NCBI GenBank assembly: GCA_023974075.1
Contig: CM043798.1
Span: 20,524,941-20,588,940 of the forward strand
Direction of reading: 5' to 3'
Source: Chaenocephalus aceratus
Lineage: Eukaryota > Chordata > Actinopteri > Perciformes > Channichthyidae
DNA length: 64,000 nucleotides
Part shown: in pieces, positions 55,540 to 64,000 of the stretch
Position numbering within the stretch: position 1 is the stretch's first letter
Layout of the letters: the number at the start of each line of letters is the position of its first letter
Notes under the pieces: generated by a model
Database searches by the model: none
The model's input: the letters and a program-made list of their open reading frames with translations, nothing else
What the model was told of the DNA's origin: nothing
Position numbers and translations under genes: made by a program

Positions 55540-56528
55540 ATGCCACAGATGTCGCAAGTTTTGAGGGAGCGTGCAATTGTCATGTTGACAGCAGGAATGT
55601 CCACCAGAGCTGTTGCCCGTGAATTGAATGTTCATTTCTCTACCATAAGCCGTCTCCAAAGGCGTTTCAGAGAATTTGGCAGTACATCCAACCGGCCTCA
55701 CAACCACAGACCACGTGTAACCACACCAGCCCAGGACCTCCACATCCAGCATGTTCACCTCCAAGATTGTCTGAGACCAGCCACTCGGACAGCTGCTGCA
55801 ACAATCGGTTTGCATAACCAAAGAATTTCTGCACAAACTGTCAGAAACCGTCTCAGGGAAGCTCATCTGCATGCTCGTCATCCTCATCGGGGTCTCGACC
55901 TGACTCCGGTTCGTCGTCGTAACCGACTTGAGTGGGCAAATGCTCACATTCGATGGCGTCTGGCACGTTGGAGAGGTGTTCTCTTCACTGATGAATCCTG
56001 GTTTTCTGTGTGTAGCGTCGTATGGGTGAGCGGTTTTCTGATGTCAATGTTGTGAATCGAGTGGCCCATGGTGGTGGTGGGGTTATGGTATGGGAAGGCG
56101 TATGTTATGGACGACGAACACAGGTGCATTTTATTGATGGCATTGTGAATGCACAGAGATACCGTGACGAGATCCTAAGGCCCATTGTTGTGCCATTCAT
56201 CCACGACCATCACCTCATGTTGCAGCATGATAATGCACCGCCCCATGTTGCAAGGGTCTGTACACAATTCCTGGAGGCTGAAAATATCCCAGTTCTTGCA
56301 TGGCCAGCATACTCACCGGACATTTCACCCATTGAGCATGTTTGGGATGCTCTGGATCGGCGTATACGACAGCGTGTTCCAGTTCCTGCCAATATCCAGC
56401 AACTTCGCACAGCCATTGAAGAGGAGTGGACCAACATTCCACAGGCCACAATCAACAACCTGATCAACTCTATGCAAAGGAGATGTGTTGCACTGCGTGA
56501 GGCAAATGGTGGTCACACCAGATACTGA
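55540..56528 (+). pseudogene. Tc1-type transposase (DD34E), one deletion with frameshift
   Basis: The ATG opens MPQMSQVLRERAIVMLTAGM, with a helix-turn-helix paired-type DNA-binding region (TRAVARELNVHFSTISRLQR; TVRNRLREAHLHA). The catalytic domain has the first aspartate in LFTDESWF, the second in LQHDNAPPH and the glutamate in PDISPIEHVWD, with 34 residues between the last two. Near 56015 about 30 nt are missing relative to typical family members and the frame shifts (SVCSVVW to MGERFSDVNVVNRV). The protein ends EANGGHTRY and a stop. All three catalytic residues remain, but the shift breaks the protein. Confidence 0.88.
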
Positions 56529-56570
56529 CTGGTTTTCGGACCCCCCCAGACCCCCCAATAAAGCAAAACT

Positions 56571-56935
56571 ATAGGTTACTTACGTAACCCTAGTACTCAG
56601 AGTAACATGAAGTGAGATATCTCACTATGGGATGCGCCTCAACGCGTATGCAAACAGAAGCATCAATCTCATTACGCCAATCCTGATTGGCTGGTGATCT
56701 TGACGTCAACGTCAGGGAATCCACCCACCCTTTAAGTAGCTTGCGCTACGACGCAGCGTCATTCAAAATAAGCACCTCTTCTCGCTTCGCCTTAGCAAGA
56801 AGGGCCGTCTGGTGAGACATCTCACTTCATGTTACTCTGAGGACTGGGGTTACGTAAGTAACCTATAGTTCTCATTCATAACACTCCGTTCAATGTCTCA
56901 CTATGGGATATTGAAACTCCCGTATTGCTAGACAT
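56571..56935. repeat. DIRS terminal repeat and internal complementary region
   Basis: Matches 26600-26960 and, inverted, 59480-59696. GGTTACTTACGTAACC (56575-56590) and GGTTACGTAAGTAACC (56849-56864) are near-palindromes that bracket the repeat region. Confidence 0.8.
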
Positions 56936-56968
56936 GCTTATCTCGAAAATCACCAAAACAACCAGAAC

Positions 56969-57181
56969 TTAACAGGTAGAACTCTGTCTCAACACGAGAC
57001 CCAGCACTGCGCGGGCCACACTTGGAGCAGAGACATCGAGCCTGTAAAAGCGGACAAAAGTGAGCGGCGAGGACCAGCTCACTGCTGCACAAATGTCTTG
57101 GATGGAAACACCCTTGAACAAAGGCCAGGATGTAGCCAGTCCACGAGTAGAATGAGCATGCAGGCCCATTGGTGCCTGCAA
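56969..57181 (-). pseudogene. DIRS tyrosine recombinase C-terminal end
   Basis: The frame reads APMGLHAHSTRGLATSWPLF, IQDICAAVSWSSPLTFVRFY and RLDVSAPSVARAVLG, with the H-x-x-R, tryptophan and nucleophile tyrosine of the family. The N-terminal half and first catalytic arginine are lost in the internal deletion. It nearly equals the end of the recombinase at 26255-26566. Confidence 0.85.
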
Positions 57182-57389
57182 ACCCTGACTCGTATAAGAA
57201 ACAGGCAGCGGAACTTGCTGTCTTCGATGTTAAGTCCATTTCCCTGATGGCACGAACTTGAGGATGACGTTCTGGCATGACTCGAGGCGGCGGGAAGATG
57301 GGGGCATGGTGGCACCCCGAAAACACATGAGCATCCAACACTGGAACGTGCTCTGGAGCTGGGGAACAGGGAACTTCCAGCTCCTTCAT

Positions 57390-59031
57390 CGAGGAGAGGA
57401 GGCTGACAGGCCGCCCGCTTCTTCTTCCTCGCCTGGTGGCTGAAAACCTGGGTCGGCTGCGCCTGAGCGGCAGCTGCCGGAACCGGAGATTTTCTTGGCC
57501 AGCTCCCTCTTGCCTCGTGCCTGGGCTGGGGACCCGGGACGGGCTGCGGTCTCTGCTGCTTCGGTATTTTGAACCGGGCAGGACGTGAGACAGCTTGAGT
57601 GAAGGCCTGCCGCAGGACCATTGGAGGTGGCGGCTGGACCCTTCGGGGGAGAAAGAGCTGGAGAGCCTCGTCTCCCTTCCTTTTTGACTCGCATCTCAGC
57701 TGCATTGAAGCTAGAGCGGAGCCAAATATGCCCTCGGGAACAATAGGCATGTCCAGAAATCCTCTTTTTCCCGGTCTGGAAGGTTCGTCAGATTGAGCCA
57801 CCTGGCTCTCTCCTGTACCACCATTATTCCCAGTGCTTTATCCGTGGCTTGGACTTCACAGCGCTGCACACGGAGGCAAATGTCCGTGATTGCTGCGATC
57901 TCATCCCACACGGCAGGCTCAGGTTTGCTCGACATGTCTTTGCAGAGCTCCGCCTGGTAGGCGGTCAGCAGAGAGGAGACGTTGAGTGCCCTGGCGGACA
58001 AAGCTGCGGCTTTATAGGCCCGTTCGGTCATCGCTGACTGGAAACGGTCTGCCTTTGTCGGTGGCATGGGGTTCCTGCTCGGTGTCGAAGCCAGCCTCGG
58101 TTGGAGGTGGGCTGCCACCAGCGGTTCCATGGGCGGAATGCGGAGCAGGCCCGAGCCTCTCCATACCGTCACAGTCCAGGGAGGAGCACCCTGGATTGGG
58201 GCCTTGTTGCTAAAGGGACGGTCTCTCCACGAGACCGACACCTTGTCCAGCATCTCCGGAAAAGACTGGAAGGAGCTGCCTCTTCGTCCTCGCTGCTTGG
58301 GGCAAGTTCTTCCCCTCGTAAGCGAGATCTGGAGGTCTCCTTGGCCACTTCAGGCCATGGGATGTCCAGCCTGGACGCAGTGCGTTGACACACGGCCTGC
58401 AAGTCCAGTTGGTGTGCTCTCGCCCGGGGGAGCGGACATCGCTCCCGGCTTTGCAGCCTGAGCCATGAATGAACGAAGATGTCATCCTCATCCGAGTCAG
58501 ACAGGAGGAAACTCAGAGGTATCCTCTTCGTCCTCCATATAGTCCAACTCCAGGACATCCTCCGCGGGTGGAACCATGGTGAGGTCCAATTGGGAGCCCC
58601 AGCTTGACACAGCACGGGGTCCTCACTCGCGGCTCTTGCCGCCACCGGCTCCCAGCTTGAAACGGCGTTGGGGGCTCCGGTTCAGTGGCTGTCGCTGTTG
58701 TTGAGCCCCAGTATGACACAGCACGGGGCTCAATCTCTGCGGCGGACGCCACCATGTCTTGATTGCCCGCCGGCGAATCAGTGGACATGAGGGGGTCCTG
58801 TCCCGACAAGCTAGCTATGCATCCTAACCGTCGGCGGAGGCTCTTAATGGCTGAAGCGGGTACAATGCCCGCACGAGCCGGGGTTATCGATAGCCTCCCG
58901 GGCGTGTTCCAGCCCGAGGCAGGACGAGCAGACCTGGTGTGAGTCTGTGCCTGAAATCTTAAACCCGCAGCCGCATAGCCGAGCCTCCGAGTCCCTGACT
59001 CCTCTGGTGTGTGAGGGAGAGAAGGGTCCAT
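57390..59031 (-). pseudogene. DIRS Gag-like protein (frameshifted)
   Basis: The ATG at 59031 opens MDPSLPHTPEESGTRRLG, close to the copy at 15839. A cysteine cluster, an acidic stretch (FLLSDSDEDD) and then SVSWRDRPFSNKAPIQGA, TERAYKAAALSARALNVSSL, ADKALGIMVVQERARW-like sequence and NLPDREKE follow in several frames. The basic, proline-rich end lies near 57400. At least three shifts interrupt it. After the Gag-like part the sequence runs directly to the recombinase end, so the whole polymerase part is deleted. Confidence 0.75.
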
Positions 59032-59973
59032 CTTCGATCGCCGGGGGTGTCGGCGTGGAGTGGACACGCTTGTAACAGGTACGTTACTGAGAAAAAATCC
59101 AAACCTTGCCGTTAGTCCGAAAGGAAAAAAAGGCGACGGTATAGATTTTATCTTTAAAGAATATTAACTGGTGTGTTAATACCTTTTTTTATCTCTGTCT
59201 CCTCTGGTGTGAGAGAGAAAAGAGAACGTCCTCTTTACCATGGTGTCGGTGTGAGGGAAGAAAAAACTAGCAACAGGTATGTTACTACAGTAGCTTGAAG
59301 AAAAAATCAAACCTTACCGTTATTTCGACAGAAAGAAACGGCGAGGCAGATTACAATATTAACTGGTTGTGTTAATATTGCTCAGTCTTCTTGCAAAGCA
59401 AAAAAGTAACGGCAAGCGCCCGTCGACCGAATGTTAGCTTTGGGTTCAGTCTGTGGACCGTTAAGCTAGCCCGGTTACTGATATAATCGGGATGTGCTCT
59501 GAAGCGAGGAAGAGGTGTTTGAATGACGCTGCGTCGTAGCGCAAGCTACTTAAAGGGTGGGTGGATTCCCTGACGTTGACGTCAAGATCACCAGCCAATA
59601 AGGATTGGCGTAATGAGATTGATGCTTCTGTTTGCATAGGCGTTGAGGCGCAATCCCATAGTGAGACATCGAACGGAGTGGTTATGAATGAGAACTGCAC
59701 GTTTCAGAGTGGCCTTTATTGTGGCCAGCCTAAGGCACACCTGTGCAATAATCATGCTGTCTAATCAGCATCTTGATATGCCACACCTGTGAGGTGGGAT
59801 GGATTATTCGGCAAGGAGAAGTGCTCACTATCACAGATTTTTTTCAGATTTTGAACAATATTTGAGAGAAATGGTTATTCTTGTGTATATAGAAAATGTT
59901 TTAGATCTTTTGAGTTCATCTCATGAAAAATGGGAGCAAAAACAAAAGTGTTGCATTTATATTTTGTTCAGTG

Positions 59974-61625
59974 TATATATGTGAACGTTTGCACATAAAG
60001 GAACAAAACAAAAATTAAATACGGAACCTAGATGATGATAGATTAGATGAAATCTTTTAGAATATCTGTGCCAGTTTAATCCCAGCCACACACAACATAA
60101 TGTGGAAAATATCACTGTGAGCACACACACAGTGAAGCATAAAGGCATCACTTTATTCTCATCTCGTGAGGAACGATGAGCTGCAGGAATTGCCACTGAT
60201 TTGCAGTCAACAGCATAAACAATCTAATTTCACACATCAACACAAGTTTTGCATGATAAAGGAAGTAGGTTGTCTTTAAAGATTTTGAGAATATAAAACT
60301 CGCCTCCTGTTTGATCCCTAAAAATCAAAATAGGTACTCGTCTCATTCAATCATCCTCTGACAAAAGCCTCTAGCAGTGTAATTAAGTCTCTCTGTATGT
60401 CCATGCTGTGACTGACAGATTGTTGACTATTGCTCAACAGTGCAGAGTCTCAGGAAATGAGGCAAAATAGCGTGAGCCATGAGTTATTGATAACAGTAAT
60501 TATCTGAAACCTGTGCAAGCTGTTTGTGGTCATTCAAGTCATTTGGAAGCGAACCATCCTTGATGCCACACATTTAGTGTTGTTTAACACCTAACCTGGT
60601 TAAGTTAAAACAAACTAATATCCGTGTGGAAAGTAGGCCTCATTTAGGCTGGTCAATTGAACTAGACGAACCAAATCGAGACAGCTTAAAAGGTGGCTTT
60701 TGGTCTGCTTTCAAATGGGCTATGATGCCGTTCATTTGTGATGTAAACCAAATGAACCAACCACAGGGTTTATGATTGCAGATATGCAGGTTTAGTAGGA
60801 TTTGAAAGCTAAAATACCATTAAATTCCATCTGCTGATCGTGAAATCCGTTGAGGAAGAGATCTTAAAACTAATGTGCATAATTATATTTATAAATAGTC
60901 CCTCTCTGCAGGGAAAGAGAGCAGAGAGCACGACCAGAAGTGCAAGGTCAGGCCAAGATGGTGTTGTAAAGCTCAAGGTCATAGAGGCAAGTTACCTTTA
61001 ACCCTTCCCAAGCTTACATAAAGCTGGTCGCGTGCTCCACACAGGGACAGAGGAAATATGTTTATACTGATACAATTTTGACCAACATTTCTGACATAAA
61101 TCCAACTGAATAATGCAAAGATTGAGGCTTCTTGACCCCCCCCCCCCCAAACTGCAAGTCAAATGACTGATCTGGCGCAAATGCTGTGTTACATCGTCAC
61201 AAAAGTTATATTTAAAACGTTATCTTGTGTCTTTAAAAGAGTAAAATAACCTAACCAGACACAGGGATACACGCTGTTGAAAGAAAAACTACAGATGGTC
61301 CATTAAGCGAGACATTTATCATGAAGTCCAGTTTCCCTTAAAGTGACAGAAATGTCTTGAAGACAGCTTGTTTTCTGAGTCTGCACTTCATACCACTCGT
61401 GTATGACCTCTATCTCAGCCTTACAGTACAACAGGGCTCCTTCTCATTCATAATGCATATGAGGACGCAGGGTCACTCTAGCTCTCCCAAGACACACGAG
61501 CAGACTAATAAAAACTGATATTTAAAAATGAAAGTTCATTTCTACTATGAGGATTAATGGCCATCCCACTGGTGGTCACTTGAGAACAGGATAACTCGAC
61601 AATAAGCTCTCCCTCGGCAAGTACT
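59974..61625. other. Non-coding stretch, nothing recognised
   Basis: Sequence between the two Tc1-related elements. A C homopolymer lies at about 61137-61149. No gene was supported. Confidence 0.45.
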
Positions 61626-61627
61626 TA

Positions 61628-62448
61628 CACTGAACAAAAATATAAACGCAACACTTTTGTTTTTGCTCCCATTTTTCATGAGATGAACTCAAAGATCTAA
61701 AACATTTCTATATACACACAATAACCATTTCTCTCAAATATTGTTCACAAATCTGAAAGAATCTGTGATAGTGAGCACTTCTCCTTTGCCGAGATAATCC
61801 ATCCCACCTCACAGATGTGGCATATCAAGATGCTGATTAGACAGCATGATTATTGCACAGGTGTGCCTTAGGCTGGCCACAATAAAAGGCCACTCTGAAA
61901 CGTGCAGTTTTGCTTTATTGGGGGGGTCCGAAAACCAGTCAGTATCTGGTGTGAGGGGTAGGGGTAGGGTTAGGGGTAGGGGTAGGGTTAGGGTTAGGGT
62001 AATGTTGTGAATCGAGTGGCCCATGGTGGTGGTGGGGTTATGGTAAGGGCAGGCGTATGTTATGGACGACGAACACAGGACACTCGATTCACAACATTAC
62101 CCTAACCATAACCCTACCCCTCACACCAGATACTGACTGGTTTTCGGACCCCCCCAATAAAGCAAAACTGCACGTTTCAGAGTGGCCTTTTATTGTGGCC
62201 GGCCCTAAGGCCACACCTGTGCATTAATCATGCTGTCTAATCAGCATCTTGATATGCCACACTGTGAGGTGGATGGATTATCTCGGCAAAGGAGAAGTGC
62301 TCACTATCACAGATTTTTTCAGATTTGTGAACAATATTTGAGAGAAATGGTTATTTTGTGTATATAGAACATGTTTTAGATCTTTGAGTTCATCTCATGA
62401 AAAAGGGAGCAAAAACAAAAGTGTTGCGTTTCTATTTTTTGTTCAGTG
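61628..62448. mobile_element. Palindromic Tc1 derivative (821 bp) with telomere-like repeats
   Basis: Flanked by TA (61626-61627 and 62449-62450), with the same ends as the Tc1 element at 55242. The inverted repeats extend far beyond the usual length, to ATTCACAACATT and its inverse, leaving a loop of about 60 bp. That loop is a transposase fragment (AHGGGGVMV). The left arm has TTAGGG/GGGGTA repeats (about 61956-62001); the right arm has a shorter version. No transposase gene remains. Confidence 0.88.
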
Positions 62449-62874
62449 TACTTCAGTCATCTGCTCTCTTTACTCTTTTGTTTGTCTTGTATGAATTTTT
62501 TCTTTCCTTTTTGTTATCTGACTTGACATTACGACACAATTTGTAAATGAACAAGACAAAGATGTGAGGATGTGTTGTGCTCTTTTAGCATTCATTTGTG
62601 AAACCCTCTTCAGATGGGAAATCCAATCTGCCGACCTCAGGAAGAGATGAATTACCTGTGGAAGTCTGTACGCCTCAGCTGGTTTCATCTGCACACATCC
62701 AGTTAATTATACTGCAAGTGATGCTGGCTGAATCCCAGACCATTATCTAACTATCCATTCAGCTGTGTCACAGTCTTATTTAAAGAAATGGCCCTTACTG
62801 AACCTTTGGCTTTGCTACAGTTCACTTGTCAGGAGTCAAACTCTGCAAGAAGAGAGCAGTACAGCAGCTGTGGT
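62449..62874. other. Short non-coding stretch, nothing recognised
   Basis: Between the palindromic Tc1 derivative and the last hAT element. Confidence 0.4.
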
Positions 62875-62882
62875 CCTTCGAC

Positions 62883-63610
62883 AAGTGGCGAGCCGTCAGG
62901 GCCCTCTAGGACCCCTGTGAGGGCCTAAGATATTCTAAAAAATAATGTTTGAAAACATTAAAAAAATATATATATTTTTTTTAATATTTTTTTTTTTCTG
63001 TAAAATGTTTCATTAGTTTTACCAAAATAACTTGATTTAATTGTATTTAAAATAACATTTCCAAATAAATAAATCCTTCGAATCTGCCTGTTCAGTTTCT
63101 GTTAGAATGTGAAGGGTTAAATGCCGTCTCTGCAAGTTACTGTGAAGACGGGAGAGCTTGTTGGTCCCTCTCTACATTCAAGAGTGCCAGCTATAGTAAC
63201 TCAACGAGAGAGTAATGTCAAATGACAGTACAATTGACCAATCATATCTTCCCTCTAAATGGGCGGGGTTTATTTTCGCGGACTTTATGACAAGTTCCGC
63301 CCGCTGTGAAATCTATGCAAGTGGTTCCTAAAACCAGGAAATAAGCTGCGCTCGGATTCCCTCGACAGAAAGCAATGGGATTTCTCCATAGGATTTTGGA
63401 AATAAGGTCTGTGGAACGAACCTGTCAGATAAATGCACGTTTTGTTCAGCCGGATAATATCATGTCTACCCTACTTTTATTATTTTCGAATCATAAATCT
63501 AATCGATAGATTTATGATTAGCATAAGTTTGTTCATGATGGCTCACTTCAGTGATAGTGATGACATCGTTTGTCAGAGGGCCTAGGTATAAAAGTCACGG
63601 CTCGCCACTG
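62883..63610. mobile_element. Non-autonomous hAT element (728 bp)
   Basis: The right end read inward is CAGTGGCGAGCCGTGAC, and the left end AAGTGGCGAGCCGTCAG has one changed first base. An exact 8-bp duplication CCTTCGAC lies at 62875-62882 and 63611-63618. The interior is AT-rich and contains no transposase. Confidence 0.87.
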
Positions 63611-63618
63611 CCTTCGAC

Positions 63619-64000
63619 AAATCTACTCAAAGAATATGCTCTGAAAACTTCAGTGCAATGTTTAAACCAGGAGATCAACAGAGCAAAAAATGAAGCGCTT
63701 GCATTCAAAAACAAGATATTTGCAAACATGATTCTAATATGACAAATATATATGTGAATGATGAGAAAGTCCTTTTTCGTGGAATTTACCTTCTACACAA
63801 ACACAAAACAACTGAAAACAAATTATCCAAATCAGTGCAAGCCCACCATTTACATGCACAAAAACCTAAATAGCACACGAAAGGAAAGGGAAAAACCCCA
63901 TAAAACACAATAGAGCCTCTTTAAAACACTACACGTACATGCCACTTTAAATGGAATTTATTCTTGCAAAAAGCCTTTTTATGTTTGGTGTGAATACAGC
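63619..64000. other. Right edge of the window, nothing recognised
   Basis: AT-rich sequence without a supported feature. Confidence 0.4.

Larger units (their letters stand above)
56567..59696 (-). mobile_element. DIRS-type element, deletion derivative (3.1 kb), inserted in Tc1
   Basis: It shares terminal repeats and Gag-like sequence with the element at 14163-26960. It is bounded by AACT on both sides (56567-56570 and 59693-59696). The intact Tc1 relative at 62157-62175 reads GCAAAACTGCACG with one AACT, so integration was exact and without a longer duplication. The reverse transcriptase, RNase H and most of the recombinase are deleted. The copy lacks the solo LTR present in the other DIRS element. 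Confidence 0.9.
55242..59973 (+). mobile_element. Tc1-type transposon interrupted by a DIRS copy
   Basis: The ends CACTGAACAAAAATATAAAT and its inverse at 59973 are flanked by TA (55240-55241 and 59974-59975), the Tc1/mariner target. Inverted repeats extend about 285 bp. A transposase gene on the plus strand fills the interior. A DIRS copy (56567-59696) sits just inside the right inverted repeat. Without it the element is about 1.6 kb, the usual Tc1 length. A palindromic relative lies at 61628-62448. Confidence 0.9.

Noticed and set aside
55528..55947. 139-codon minus-strand frame
   Set aside because: It is the complement of the Tc1 transposase.
61956..62001. Interstitial telomere or chromosome fusion site
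   Set aside because: The TTAGGG-like stretch is only about 45 bp, irregular, and inside a Tc1 palindrome, so a fusion remnant is unlikely.

Overview
This window is teleost fish nuclear DNA. The evidence is the mix of mobile elements: a Rex3-type RTE retrotransposon with a GATG tail, several fish L2/CR1-type LINEs, DIRS-type tyrosine-recombinase retrotransposons, hAT, Tc1/mariner and PIF/Harbinger DNA transposons, solo LTRs and long CA/GT and CT microsatellites. No host protein-coding gene, tRNA or rRNA was recognised. The 64 kb reads as an intergenic or large-intron transposon island, and essentially every protein-like stretch is a decayed transposon gene.

Layout. 1-283 is a Rex3 3' end. 1060-1642 is a hAT-derived element with an 8-bp target duplication. 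About 2589-8602 is an L2-type LINE split by a second L2 copy inserted in the opposite orientation (3235-5494), followed by a 275-bp tandem block and another L2 tail. 8603-14162 is mostly non-coding, with a perfect 28-bp hairpin (9653-9722), a minisatellite, a duplicated 215-bp block (10838-11262) and an array of the palindrome ACTAGTTAACTAGT (12140-12490).

14163-26960 is a nested DIRS element. It contains a solo LTR (14360-15390) and a DNA transposon with roughly 800-bp terminal inverted repeats (18963-25170), which itself contains a Rex3 copy (21334-24072). Target duplications mark each insertion, and the DIRS RNase H frame resumes exactly across the transposon insertion.

26961-37407 is sparser, with two LTR-like copies (28869-29524 candidate, 30064-30567 clear), a 316-bp inverted-repeat element (30593-30908) and two L2 fragments (33714-35103). 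37408-47460 holds a Harbinger-like element, a broken Gypsy integrase, a hAT element inside a LINE tail, and a 3.8-kb hAT element hosting a second copy of the long-inverted-repeat family. 47461-50691 is a second DIRS family packed with microsatellites. 52365-54809 is a hAT element that received a second member of its own family. 55242-59973 is a Tc1 element that received a deleted DIRS copy at AACT. 61628-62448 is an almost fully palindromic relative of that Tc1 element, and 62883-63610 is one more hAT element.

The elements do not form an operon or pathway. What they give is a readable insertion history: many boundaries are fixed to the base by target duplications or by an uninterrupted relative elsewhere in the window. 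The best candidates for undescribed biology are the long-inverted-repeat family with CAACCYG ends and 8-bp duplications, the ACTAGTTAACTAGT array, the TTAA-ended hairpin and the palindromic Tc1 derivative. Family names rest on remembered sequence features, because no search was possible.
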